A model generated the notes under the pieces. That model saw only the letters and a list, made by a program, of their open reading frames with translations, was not told the origin of the DNA and did no database searches. This document shows, piece by piece, positions 53,946 to 62,442 of a stretch of 64,000 nucleotides of DNA. The stretch lies in the NCBI RefSeq assembly GCF_035610345.1, contig NZ_CP141213.1, positions 1-64,000 of the forward strand, given 5' to 3'. The stretch's first letter is position 1. Each line of letters starts with the position of its first letter. Both the position numbers and the translations under genes were made by a program. Source of the DNA: Sinorhizobium meliloti. Its GTDB lineage: Bacteria; Pseudomonadota; Alphaproteobacteria; Rhizobiales; Rhizobiaceae.

Positions 53946-53983
53946 TATGTGAAATATATTTCACATAGCGAAATATATTGACA
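53946..53983. promoter_or_regulatory. 22-bp perfect palindrome plus repeat half-site and -35 box: operator-promoter of the second sugar operon
   Basis: Bases 53946-53967 are a perfect 22-bp inverted repeat whose half is TATGTGAAATA. GAAATATATT (53951-53960) occurs again at 53970-53979. TTGACA lies at 53978-53983 and could be the -35 box of the following operon; a -10 box is not clear. The SorC-family regulator encoded in the operon is the obvious candidate to bind. Confidence 0.7.
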
Positions 53984-54112
53984 CGCATCCTTTCCTAGCG
54001 TTACCTGCCTCTACCGGACTTCGAGGAGGAAGAACGGAATTCACGAACACAGCGGCCGCCTTTGGCGCGCCGACGCGCTTTTTGGGAGGGGCTTCGGCCT
54101 CGAGGAGGACTC

Positions 54113-55141
54113 TTGCGCAATTTTCTCAGCACGACCGCGATGGCGGTCCTCGCAACCACGCTTCTTGCCGGCACGGCCGCCGCCGCGACGGAAAACCCGT
54201 TCCGCTGCAAGCCGGGCGAAAAATACGTCATGAACGTGATGGTGTCCGGCGTCGAATACTGGTTCCCGGTCTACGAGATGTTCAAGCAGGCCGGCCAGCA
54301 GTTCGGCTGCGAGACGGAATACACCGGAACGCCGGAATATGACGTCAACAAGCAGATCGCCAGCTTCGATCAAGCCTTGGCGCAGAGCCCGGCCGGCATT
54401 CTGGTTCACCCGATGAATTCGGATCCGTTTATCGAGCCTATCAATCGGGCGACCGACCAGGGCACGGCGGTCGTGACCTTCGCCGCGGATTCTCCCCTGT
54501 CGAAGCGCGTTTCCTACATCACCTCCGACAACACACGCGAAGGCATCTACGCCGCCGACAAGATCGCCGAAAAGCTCGGGGGCAAGGGTGAATATGCGGT
54601 GCTCGAAAATCCCGGCCAGGACAATCACGACAAGCGCATCGCAGCCTTCATCGCCCGCATGGAGGAGAAATGGCCCGACATGAAGCTCGTGGGGCGGGCC
54701 GCTTCCAACCAGGACCCTAACAAAGCCTATCAGGGGCTCACGAGCCTCATCCAGGCCAACCCTAATCTCGGCGCCGTGTTCATGCCCGAGGCAAATTCGG
54801 CAATCGGCGCGGCGCAGGCGAACAAGGAAACGGGCGGCAAAGTCCTCGTCATGTGCGCCGACGTCAACGCCAATATTCTCGACATGATCAAGGCGGGCGA
54901 GGTCTTCGGCTCGATCAACCCCAATCAGGGCATGCAGGGCTATATGGGCTTCCTGCTGCTCTGGCTCGCCAAGCACCCGGAGCTCATCGACCCGATGAAC
55001 GACGCCAAGCGATCCGGCTTCAATCCGATGAGCATCCCGGTCGTCGACAACGGCCTCTCGATCGTCACGGCCGATAACGCCGACGATTTCTACTGGGACA
55101 AGTACCTGAAACGCCGCGGTACCAAGGGCATCGAGGAATAA
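54113..55141 (+). CDS. Sugar/polyol ABC transporter, periplasmic binding protein
   Basis: 342 residues from a TTG at 54113, chosen because GAGGAGGAC is directly ahead and a Sec signal (LRNFLSTTAMAVLATTLLAG, cut after AAAA) begins there; the ATG at 54062 would add 17 unlikely basic residues. The mature protein is a ribose-type (PBP I) binding protein: KPGEKYVMNVMVSGVEYWFP, DQALAQSPAGILVHPMNSD, LENPGQDNHDKRIAAF and GSINPNQGMQGYMGF. Ligand unknown; the operon suggests a polyol or rare sugar. It is not LsrB-like. Confidence 0.85.
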   Translation: MRNFLSTTAMAVLATTLLAGTAAAATENPFRCKPGEKYVMNVMVSGVEYWFPVYEMFKQAGQQFGCETEYTGTPEYDVNKQIASFDQALAQSPAGILVHPMNSDPFIEPINRATDQGTAVVTFAADSPLSKRVSYITSDNTREGIYAADKIAEKLGGKGEYAVLENPGQDNHDKRIAAFIARMEEKWPDMKLVGRAASNQDPNKAYQGLTSLIQANPNLGAVFMPEANSAIGAAQANKETGGKVLVMCADVNANILDMIKAGEVFGSINPNQGMQGYMGFLLLWLAKHPELIDPMNDAKRSGFNPMSIPVVDNGLSIVTADNADDFYWDKYLKRRGTKGIEE

Positions 55142-55152
55142 GATCGCATGGG

Positions 55153-55183
55153 CGGCCGCCCGGATCCTTGCTCCGGGCGGCCG
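55153..55183 (+). promoter_or_regulatory. Intercistronic hairpin between binding-protein and ATPase genes
   Basis: CGGCCGCCCGG (55153-55163), 9-base loop, CCGGGCGGCCG (55173-55183): an 11-bp perfect stem with no T tract, 11 bases after the binding-protein stop. It stands in the same place as the stem after araF. Confidence 0.7.
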
Positions 55184-55207
55184 ACGAGGCGGGAGGGGAA
55201 AATCGCG

Positions 55208-56749
55208 ATGACGTCAGAGACCGTGCTGGAGATCCGCAATGTCAGCAAGCATTTCGGCGCCGTGAAGGCGTTGACAGGCGTAGACTTTCGGCTCGAACGA
55301 GGCGAAGTTCACGCGCTTTGCGGCGAGAACGGCGCCGGCAAGTCGACACTGATGAACGTCATTGCCGGCGTGCTGCACCCGTCGGAAGGGGAAGTCCTCA
55401 TCGAAGGCGCACCCGTGAAGATTGCCTCGCCCGCGGTCGCACAGTCGCTCGGCATCGGCCTTGTGCATCAGGAGATCGCGCTTTGCCCCGACACGACAAT
55501 CGCCGAAAACATGTTCATGGCGGCGACGAACCGCCGACGTTCGGCTCTGATGAACTACGCCCAGCTGGAGCGTGACGCGCAGGCCGTGATGAATCGTCTG
55601 GCCCCGATCGACGTCAGCCAGAAGGTCGGCGACCTGCCGATCTCCAGTCAGCAGCTCGTCGAGATTGCCAAGGCGCTGACGCTCGATTGCCGCGTGCTTA
55701 TCTTTGACGAGCCGACGGCGGCGCTGACAGAGACCGAAGCGCAGGTGCTCTTTGGCATCATCCGCGATCTCAAGGCGCGCGGCATCTCGATCATCTATAT
55801 CAGCCACCGCATGGCAGAGGTGTTCGATCTCTGCGACCGGGTGACCGTCTTCCGCGACGGGCGCTATGTCGCGACGGAAAAGATAGCGGACGTCACTCCT
55901 GACGATGTCGTCCGACTGATGGTCGGCCGCGAGATCAGCCAGCTTTATCCGGACAAGCCGCATCCCTCCGAACGCCTGGGCGAACCGATTCTTTCAGTCC
56001 GCGATCTCGGCGATGACGCACGCTTCCGCAACGTCAGCTTCGTGCTCCGCCACGGCGAAATTCTCGGCGTCGGTGGCCTGATCGGCTCCGGACGGACGGA
56101 AATTGCCGAGGGCATCTGCGCACTGCGACCGGTGACGCAAGGCGAAATCCGGCTGCATGACCAGGTGCTTCGTCTGCGGCGCTATTCCGACGCGGCGAAA
56201 GCCGGCGTCGTCTATCTTTCGGAGGACAGGAAAGGATCGGGCGTTTTCCTCGATCTCTCGATCGCCCAGAACATTGCCGCACTCGATCTGAAGGCATTGA
56301 CATCTCTTGGCCTGCTCGACTCCCGCAAGGAAAGAGTGCTCGCCGAGGACCTGACCCGCAGGCTTGGCGTCCGGATGGGCGGCGTCGACATGCCGGTCTC
56401 CTCGCTATCGGGCGGCAACCAGCAGAAGGTGGCGATCGCCAAGCAGCTGGCCGTCGATCCAAAGGTGATCCTGATGGACGAGCCGACGCGCGGCATCGAT
56501 GTCGGCGCCAAATCGGAAATCCACCGCCTGCTGCGCGAGCTTGCCCATGCCGGCATCGGCATTCTGGTCATCTCGTCCGAACTGCCGGAGCTGATCGGCC
56601 TTTGCGACCGCGTCCTGGTGGTGCGCGAAGGAGGGATCGCAGGCGAGGTATCGGGCGGCGAAATGACCGAGGAGGCGATCATGCGGCTTGCATCCGGCAT
56701 CGGGTCGGCAAGCGAAACCAACTTGAAGGCATCCGGGCATGCTGCCTGA
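55208..56749 (+). CDS. Sugar ABC transporter, duplicated ATPase
   Basis: 513 residues from the ATG at 55208 (GGGAGGGG ten bases ahead). First half: Walker [10 protein letters not shown] at 39-47, [15 protein letters not shown] and [14 protein letters not shown]. Second half: [30 protein letters not shown] and [15 protein letters not shown]. RbsA-type, as in all importers of this class, and only distantly like AraG of the neighbouring operon, so the two operons did not arise by recent duplication. Confidence 0.9.
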   Translation: MTSETVLEIRNVSKHFGAVKALTGVDFRLERGEVHALCGENGAGKSTLMNVIAGVLHPSEGEVLIEGAPVKIASPAVAQSLGIGLVHQEIALCPDTTIAENMFMAATNRRRSALMNYAQLERDAQAVMNRLAPIDVSQKVGDLPISSQQLVEIAKALTLDCRVLIFDEPTAALTETEAQVLFGIIRDLKARGISIIYISHRMAEVFDLCDRVTVFRDGRYVATEKIADVTPDDVVRLMVGREISQLYPDKPHPSERLGEPILSVRDLGDDARFRNVSFVLRHGEILGVGGLIGSGRTEIAEGICALRPVTQGEIRLHDQVLRLRRYSDAAKAGVVYLSEDRKGSGVFLDLSIAQNIAALDLKALTSLGLLDSRKERVLAEDLTRRLGVRMGGVDMPVSSLSGGNQQKVAIAKQLAVDPKVILMDEPTRGIDVGAKSEIHRLLRELAHAGIGILVISSELPELIGLCDRVLVVREGGIAGEVSGGEMTEEAIMRLASGIGSASETNLKASGHAA

Positions 56750-56768
56750 AGAAGCGGGAGACAGGACT

Positions 56769-57761
56769 ATGGCAGTCGATACATTGGCGGTCGCAGGAAA
56801 AACGCGCAGGCCGGCATGGAAGCGGATCGGCACGATGCGCGAGGCCGGACTGATTGCGATCATCCTTTCGCTCTCGGTGATCATGAGCTTCGCCTCGCCG
56901 CATTTCCTGACGCTTGGCAATTTCCGGGCAATGCTCATGTCCTTCTCGGTCGAGGGCATCGTCGTCGTCGGCATGACGATCCTGCTGATCGTCGGCGGCA
57001 TCGATCTTTCGGTCGGCTCCGTCGTCTGCTTCTCGATGGTGCTCTCCGGCTCGCTCTTCCTGATCGGCGTCGATCCCTGGACGGCATCGCTCGTCGGGAT
57101 TGCCGCCAGTGCCGCCATCGGCTGCATCATGGGCTTCTTCGTCACCGTGGTGGGGCTCAACCACTTCATCACGTCGCTTGCAGCCATGGTCATCGTTCGC
57201 GGTCTCTGCCTCGTCATCACCAAGGGCACGCCGCTTTCGCTCTTCACCTTGCCGCCGGCATTCAAGGCGGTCGGCCAGGGTACCTTCTTCGGGGTTCCCT
57301 ATGTGATCCTGATCTTCATCGCCGTCGTCGCCGCCTTCGATTTCCTGCTGCGCCGGGCAACCGCCTTCCGCAAGGTCTTCTACACCGGCAGCAACGAGAA
57401 GGCCGCGCTCTATTCCGGCATCAAGACGAAGGAGGTCAAATTCTGGGTGACGGTGCTTTGCGCGACGCTTTCCGGCGTGGCGGGGACGATCTACATGTCA
57501 CGCTTCGGCGCGGCGACGCCGACCTTCGGGGTGGGCATGGAGCTCAACATCATCGCCGCGGCGGTGATCGGCGGCGCCTCGCTGAACGGCGGCTCGGGCA
57601 CGATCCTCGGTGCCATCCTCGGCATCGCCCTGCTCTCCGTCGTCACCAGCTCGCTGATCCTGCTCAACGTTTCGGTGTACTGGCAGGACATGATCAAGGG
57701 CTGCATACTGCTCGCCGCCGTTTCGATCGATCACTTGCTGCACAAGCGGAAGGCTCTCTGA
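56769..57761 (+). CDS. Sugar ABC transporter permease
   Basis: 330 residues from the ATG at 56769 (GGAG and AGGA eight bases ahead). Multiple helices with SFSVEGIVVVGMTILLIVGG, IDLSVGSVVCFSMVLSG and AAVIGGASLNGGSGTILGAI, the RbsC-type signatures. A single permease gene means that it acts as a homodimer. The stop at 57761 is one base ahead of the regulator ATG. Confidence 0.9.
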   Translation: MAVDTLAVAGKTRRPAWKRIGTMREAGLIAIILSLSVIMSFASPHFLTLGNFRAMLMSFSVEGIVVVGMTILLIVGGIDLSVGSVVCFSMVLSGSLFLIGVDPWTASLVGIAASAAIGCIMGFFVTVVGLNHFITSLAAMVIVRGLCLVITKGTPLSLFTLPPAFKAVGQGTFFGVPYVILIFIAVVAAFDFLLRRATAFRKVFYTGSNEKAALYSGIKTKEVKFWVTVLCATLSGVAGTIYMSRFGAATPTFGVGMELNIIAAAVIGGASLNGGSGTILGAILGIALLSVVTSSLILLNVSVYWQDMIKGCILLAAVSIDHLLHKRKAL

Positions 57762-57762
57762 C

Positions 57763-58767
57763 ATGGCGAACGCCAAACCGAAATCACAATCCGCCCCGCG
57801 CGAAGAAATCGTCATCGCCAGGCAGATGCATCAAGCCCTGGTGCTGCACTTCCTGGAGGGTTTGACACAAGCGCAGATCGCCGATCAGCTCGGCATCTCG
57901 CATGCGACCGTCAACCGCCTGATCAAGCGTGGCCGCCAGCTTGGCCTCGTCGAGATCAAGATCAAGTCGCCGGTCGAGCCATTGGTGGAAATCGAAGAAC
58001 AACTGCTGGCGCTCGGAGGCATCCGCCGCGCGGTCGTCGTGCCGACGGTCTCCGACAATCCCCAGATCGCCCTGCAATCGGTCGGCGAAGCCGCGGCACG
58101 GCTCATGCTCGAACAGATCGCCGACGGAGACACCATCTGCATCACCGGCGGCAAGGGGGTGAGCGCCGTGGTCGCCGGCCTGCAGCCATCGCGCCGCTTC
58201 GATATCGAGGTCATTCCCGCGACCGGCTGCGTTCAAGGCAAGCACTATACTGACGTCAACCACGTCGCCACCCTGATGGCGGACCGGCTCGGCGGGCATT
58301 CCTTCCAGATACACGCGCCGCTCTTCGCCGACAGCGAAGCGGAACGGAAAATGCTGCTCGGCATGCGCTCGGTCGCCGACGTCTTCAGGCGGGCGCGCGA
58401 CGCGAAGATTGCCGTGGTCGGCATCGGCTCTATCCTTTCGGACGACTCCAGCTATTACGACCTGCACCCCTCCTCCAGCACCGATCGCGAGGCGATCGAG
58501 CAATCCGGCGCCTCCTGCGAACTGCTGGCCCATCTGCTCGACGATTGCGGGCGCGTCTGCGGCTACGGGCTCAATCGGCGTCTGGTTTCGCTGACGCTCT
58601 CCGAATTCGCTTCGATCCCGACGAAGATCGGTGTCGCAAGCGGACCCAGCAAGGCGGGGCCGATCTTAAGCGTCATGCGCGGCAATCATCTGGACACGCT
58701 CGTCACGGATCAGGCGACGGGAGCGCGCATTCTCGAACTGGCCAAGGAAGGCGGAGAGCGTTCATGA
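57763..58767 (+). CDS. SorC/DeoR-type sugar-binding transcriptional regulator
   Basis: 334 residues. Helix-turn-helix LTQAQIADQLGISHATVNRL at about 32-51, then a SorC sugar-phosphate-binding domain (VGEAAARLMLEQIADGD, TGGKGVSAVVAG, VVGIGSILSDDSSYYD, GPSKAGPILSVMRG). LsrR, EryD and SorC are relatives; they respond to phosphorylated sugars made by the operon's kinase. It lies within the operon it presumably controls, and its likely site is the palindrome at 53946. Confidence 0.9.
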   Translation: MANAKPKSQSAPREEIVIARQMHQALVLHFLEGLTQAQIADQLGISHATVNRLIKRGRQLGLVEIKIKSPVEPLVEIEEQLLALGGIRRAVVVPTVSDNPQIALQSVGEAAARLMLEQIADGDTICITGGKGVSAVVAGLQPSRRFDIEVIPATGCVQGKHYTDVNHVATLMADRLGGHSFQIHAPLFADSEAERKMLLGMRSVADVFRRARDAKIAVVGIGSILSDDSSYYDLHPSSSTDREAIEQSGASCELLAHLLDDCGRVCGYGLNRRLVSLTLSEFASIPTKIGVASGPSKAGPILSVMRGNHLDTLVTDQATGARILELAKEGGERS

Positions 58768-59759
58768 ATGGACAACAAATCATGCGGGAGATCGGCCGCT
58801 CCGGGGTCGCAGCCTCAGCGGTCGGCCTCGGCACCTGGGCAATCGGCGGCTGGATGTGGGGCGGCACGGACGAACGGGAATCGGTCGCCGCCATCCATGC
58901 CTCCCTGGATGCAGGCGTGACGCTGATCGACACGGCACCCGCCTATGGGCTCGGGCGGGCGGAAGAGATCGTCGGCAAGGCGCTTTCCGGGCGCCGCGAC
59001 AAGGCGGTGATCGCAACGAAATGCGGCCTCGTCTGGCACACACGGCAGGGCAATCACTTCTTCGACCAGGACGGCAGGCCCGTCCATCGCCATCTCGGTC
59101 GGGAATCGATCTTCCACGAGGTGGAACAAAGCCTCAGCCGGCTCGGCACGGACTATATCGACCTCTACATCACCCATTGGCAAGACCCGACGACGCCGAT
59201 CGAGGAGACCATGCGGGCGCTCGAGGATCTGCGCGCCGCCGGCAAGATCCGGGCGATCGGCGCCAGCAATGTGAACCTGGAAGAACTCGAAATCTATGTG
59301 AAGATCGGCGGTCTCGATGCGATCCAGGAACGGTTCAGCATGCTCGACCGGGAGATCGAAGCGCAGCTCCTGCCTGTCACGACGGCAAACGGCGTGGCGA
59401 CGCTCAGCTATTCGTCTCTCGCTCTGGGCCTTCTCTCCGGCTCGATCGGGCCGGAACGCGTCTTTTCCGGTGACGACCAGCGCAGGGACAATGCGCGTTT
59501 CTCCGTCGCAAACCGGGAGAAGGTCACGCGCTTCGCCGAAGCGATAAGGCCGATCGCGCAAGAGCACGAGGCATCGATCGCCCAGATCGTCATCGCCTGG
59601 ACCCTGGCGCAACCCGGCATCACCTTCGCGCTTTGCGGCGCGCGTAATCCCGCCCAGGCGCTCGACAATGCAAGAGCCGGCACCATCCGGCTCAGCGCGG
59701 AGGACCTCTCGACCGTCGAGACGGCAATAGCGGCCGAGCTGGCGAATATGGACAGGTAA
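58764..59759 (+). CDS. Aldo/keto reductase of a sugar operon
   Basis: 331 residues; the ATG at 58764 overlaps the regulator's TGA (ATGA). Tetrad: Asp56 and Tyr61 (TLIDTAPAYGLGRAEEIVG), Lys86 (IATKCG), His138 (YITHWQD). It is a general AKR of the kind found in polyol and inositol loci. It may interconvert the imported sugar and its polyol or a product aldehyde of the aldolase. It is not closely similar to the AKR at 40796. Confidence 0.88.
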   Translation: MNGQQIMREIGRSGVAASAVGLGTWAIGGWMWGGTDERESVAAIHASLDAGVTLIDTAPAYGLGRAEEIVGKALSGRRDKAVIATKCGLVWHTRQGNHFFDQDGRPVHRHLGRESIFHEVEQSLSRLGTDYIDLYITHWQDPTTPIEETMRALEDLRAAGKIRAIGASNVNLEELEIYVKIGGLDAIQERFSMLDREIEAQLLPVTTANGVATLSYSSLALGLLSGSIGPERVFSGDDQRRDNARFSVANREKVTRFAEAIRPIAQEHEASIAQIVIAWTLAQPGITFALCGARNPAQALDNARAGTIRLSAEDLSTVETAIAAELANMDR

Positions 59760-59770
59760 CGGACCGCCCC

Positions 59771-61504
59771 ATGACAAGGACAGAGATTTTGGACGGGCTC
59801 CGCCGGAGCCCGAAGGTGGACGTCTGCGTCCTCGGCGGCGGCATCAACGGGCTCAGCGTCTTTCGCGAGCTCGCGCTGCAGGGGCTACGCGTCCTGCTCG
59901 TCGAGAAGCACGATTACTGCTCGGGCGCGAGTGCTGCGCTGTCGCGCATGGTGCATGGCGGCCTGCGCTACCTCGAAAACGGCGAGTTCACGCTGGTGAA
60001 GGAGTCGCTCGTGGAGCGCGACCGGCTGCTCAGGAACGCGCCGCACCTCGTGACGCCACTTGCGACGACGGTTCCCGTCTTCGACATTTTCTCCGGGCTT
60101 GCCAATGGCATCGTTCGCTTTCTCGGCTTGAGCCGCCGGCCGAGCCGCCGCGGGGCCATCGCGATCAAGGCCGGACTTTCGATCTACGACTTGCTGACGC
60201 GCAAGCGGGCACTGATGCCGCGCCACCGGTTCCGCGGCCGTCGTGCGACGCTGGCGAAATGGCCGGCGCTCAACCCGAAGATACGCAGTTCCGCCACCTA
60301 TTACGATGCCTGGGTGAGCCACCCCGAGCGGATCGGCATGGAGCTGTTGCGGGACGGACTGTCCGCCTCGAGCGAGGCGGCGGCGCTGAACTATGCTGAG
60401 CTTCGCCGAAACGAGGCCGGCAAATACATCATCAACGACGGCATCAATGGGGTCGGCGTCGAAATCGAGCCCAGTCTGATCGTCAATGCGACCGGCGGTT
60501 GGATCGACATCACCAATGGCGCGCTGTTGCCGCCGGATCACCCCTCCACCCCGCTGATGGGCGGCACGAAGGGATCGCATCTCATCATCGACAATATGGA
60601 TCTGCGCGACGCGCTCGGCGATCACATGATCTATTACGAAAACGAGGACGGCCGCATCTGCATCCTCTTTCCCTATTTCGGCAAGGTGCTGGTCGGTTCG
60701 ACCGACATCCGGGTCGACGATCCCGGGACGGTCAAGTGCGAGGAAGAGGAGCGCGATTACATCCTGCAGTCGCTGGCCTTCGTCTTGCCTGGTATCAAGA
60801 TCGGGCAGGAGGAAATCGTCTTCCAGTTCTCCGGCGTGCGACCGCTGCCCGCCAGCAGCGACAGTTTCACCGGCCGCATCCCGCGCGACCATTTCTGCAC
60901 CACGATCGAGAGCGCCGGCACGCCGGTACTGTGCATGATCGGCGGCAAGTGGACGACCTTTCGCTCCTTCGGCGAACTTGCAGCCGATACGGCGCTGGAA
61001 CGCCTCGGCCTTTCACGCCGCGTCTCGACGGCTGACCGCGCCATCGGCGGAGGGCGGGGATTTCCGGCCGATCGCGAAAGCTGGATTGCCGCCTTGGCCG
61101 CTCGCTGCGGCCTGCCACCGCCGCACGTCGCCGAATTGTTCTCCCGCTACGGAACGGAGGCGGAGGCGCTGGCGGCTTTCATGGGCCAGGGAAGCGATGC
61201 CGTGATCCCGGGCGCCGCTCATACGATGCGGGAACTTCTGTTCCTGATCCGCAACGAGGCGGTCGAGCATCTGGACGATCTGCTCTTGCGCCGCACGACG
61301 CTCGCGATTTCGGGCACGCTCTCGCTCGCCGTTCTCGACGCTGCGCTCGAACTGCTGACGGAGGAGAAGGCGTGGTCCGAGGCGCGCCGCCTGAGTGAGC
61401 GGAACCGGTGCCTGGCGCTCCTGCGAGACCGGCACGGGGTCGACGAGAAAGCCCTTGCAGCCCGAATGCCGCCCCCATTGGCGAAGGCCGTCGCGGCGGG
61501 TTGA
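59771..61504 (+). CDS. FAD-dependent glycerol-3-phosphate dehydrogenase family protein (GlpD/EryB-like)
   Basis: 577 residues. The FAD fold is VDVCVLGGGINGLSVFRELA near 16-35, and SRMVHGGLRYLENGEF and LIVNATGGWID are GlpD-family hallmarks; FSGVRPLPAS and CMIGGKWTTFRSFGELA follow. A C-terminal helical extension is present, as in GlpA/GlpD. In the erythritol pathway EryB, a member of this family, oxidises a polyol phosphate to a ketose phosphate and passes electrons to quinone. The same chemistry on another polyol phosphate is likely here (inference), since a kinase and aldolase are in the operon. Confidence 0.88.
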   Translation: MTRTEILDGLRRSPKVDVCVLGGGINGLSVFRELALQGLRVLLVEKHDYCSGASAALSRMVHGGLRYLENGEFTLVKESLVERDRLLRNAPHLVTPLATTVPVFDIFSGLANGIVRFLGLSRRPSRRGAIAIKAGLSIYDLLTRKRALMPRHRFRGRRATLAKWPALNPKIRSSATYYDAWVSHPERIGMELLRDGLSASSEAAALNYAELRRNEAGKYIINDGINGVGVEIEPSLIVNATGGWIDITNGALLPPDHPSTPLMGGTKGSHLIIDNMDLRDALGDHMIYYENEDGRICILFPYFGKVLVGSTDIRVDDPGTVKCEEEERDYILQSLAFVLPGIKIGQEEIVFQFSGVRPLPASSDSFTGRIPRDHFCTTIESAGTPVLCMIGGKWTTFRSFGELAADTALERLGLSRRVSTADRAIGGGRGFPADRESWIAALAARCGLPPPHVAELFSRYGTEAEALAAFMGQGSDAVIPGAAHTMRELLFLIRNEAVEHLDDLLLRRTTLAISGTLSLAVLDAALELLTEEKAWSEARRLSERNRCLALLRDRHGVDEKALAARMPPPLAKAVAAG

Positions 61505-61569
61505 TACCGCAACCTTTTGCGGTGGCCCCGACCCAGGCTGCCGCGCAACCTACGACGAAGGAGAAGAGC

Positions 61570-62412
61570 ATGAGAATCAACAGCAAGGTGCGGATGAACC
61601 GCCTGTTCGACGGCGGACGCTGCCTCGACGTGGCGATCGATCACGGCGTCTGCAACGAGCCGTCCTTCCTGAGCGGACTCGAGAACATGGAGTCCGTGGT
61701 GAAGACACTCACCGCGGCGGCGCCCGACGCGATCCAGATGAACTACGGCCAGGCCGATCTGCTGCAGGATCTGCCCGGAAAGGACAAGCCGGCGCTCGTC
61801 ATGCGCATCGACATGGGCAATCCCTATAACCGCGTCCGCCACCGCGACATGTGGGCGGTGCTGCAAAACGCGGCCGAGCCGCTGATCGGGGCGCTGGCCA
61901 TGGATGCGGCCTGCGTCGTCGTCAACCTGTTCATGCTGCCGGACGAACCGGATCTTTTCCGCCAATGCGTGCAGAACATCGCCCGCGTCCGGGCCGATTG
62001 CGACAAATACGGCATGCCACTGATGATAGAGCCGCTCGTTATGCAGCCGGTTACCGAGCATGGCGGCTACATGGTGGACGGCGATGCCGACAAGATCGTC
62101 ACGCTGACACGGCTTGCCCGGGAGATGGGCGCCGATATCGTCAAGGCGGACCCGACCACCGATGCGGACGAATTCCACCGGGTGGTGGAAGCGGCGCGTT
62201 GCCCGGTTCTCGTTCGCGGCGGCGGCAAGGAGGATCTGAGATCCGTCTTCGACAAGTCGGCGGCCTTGATGAAGCAGGGCGCGATGGGCATGGTCTACGG
62301 GCGCAATGTCTATCAGCACTCCAATCCGAATGCCGTGGTGCGCGGATTGATGGCGATCGTTCACGACAATGCGAGCGGCGAAGAGGCTTTCGCGCTGTAT
62401 CGTCAAGGTTGA
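61570..62412 (+). CDS. Class I aldolase, DhnA/LsrF-type family
   Basis: 280 residues from the ATG at 61570 with AAGGAGAAGAGC just ahead. LDVAIDHGVCNEPSF, MIEPLVMQPV, ADIVKADPTTDADEF (the Lys in VKADP is the Schiff-base residue of the family) and VLVRGGGKEDLRS are seen. This family includes archaeal-type fructose-bisphosphate aldolase, ADH synthase and LsrF. It would cleave or condense a ketose phosphate; with the GlpD-like enzyme and kinase next to it, cleavage to dihydroxyacetone phosphate plus a small aldehyde is the simplest proposal (inference). Confidence 0.85.
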   Translation: MRINSKVRMNRLFDGGRCLDVAIDHGVCNEPSFLSGLENMESVVKTLTAAAPDAIQMNYGQADLLQDLPGKDKPALVMRIDMGNPYNRVRHRDMWAVLQNAAEPLIGALAMDAACVVVNLFMLPDEPDLFRQCVQNIARVRADCDKYGMPLMIEPLVMQPVTEHGGYMVDGDADKIVTLTRLAREMGADIVKADPTTDADEFHRVVEAARCPVLVRGGGKEDLRSVFDKSAALMKQGAMGMVYGRNVYQHSNPNAVVRGLMAIVHDNASGEEAFALYRQG

Positions 62413-62442
62413 TCGGATATCGGACCTTGGGAGGGGTTCAGC

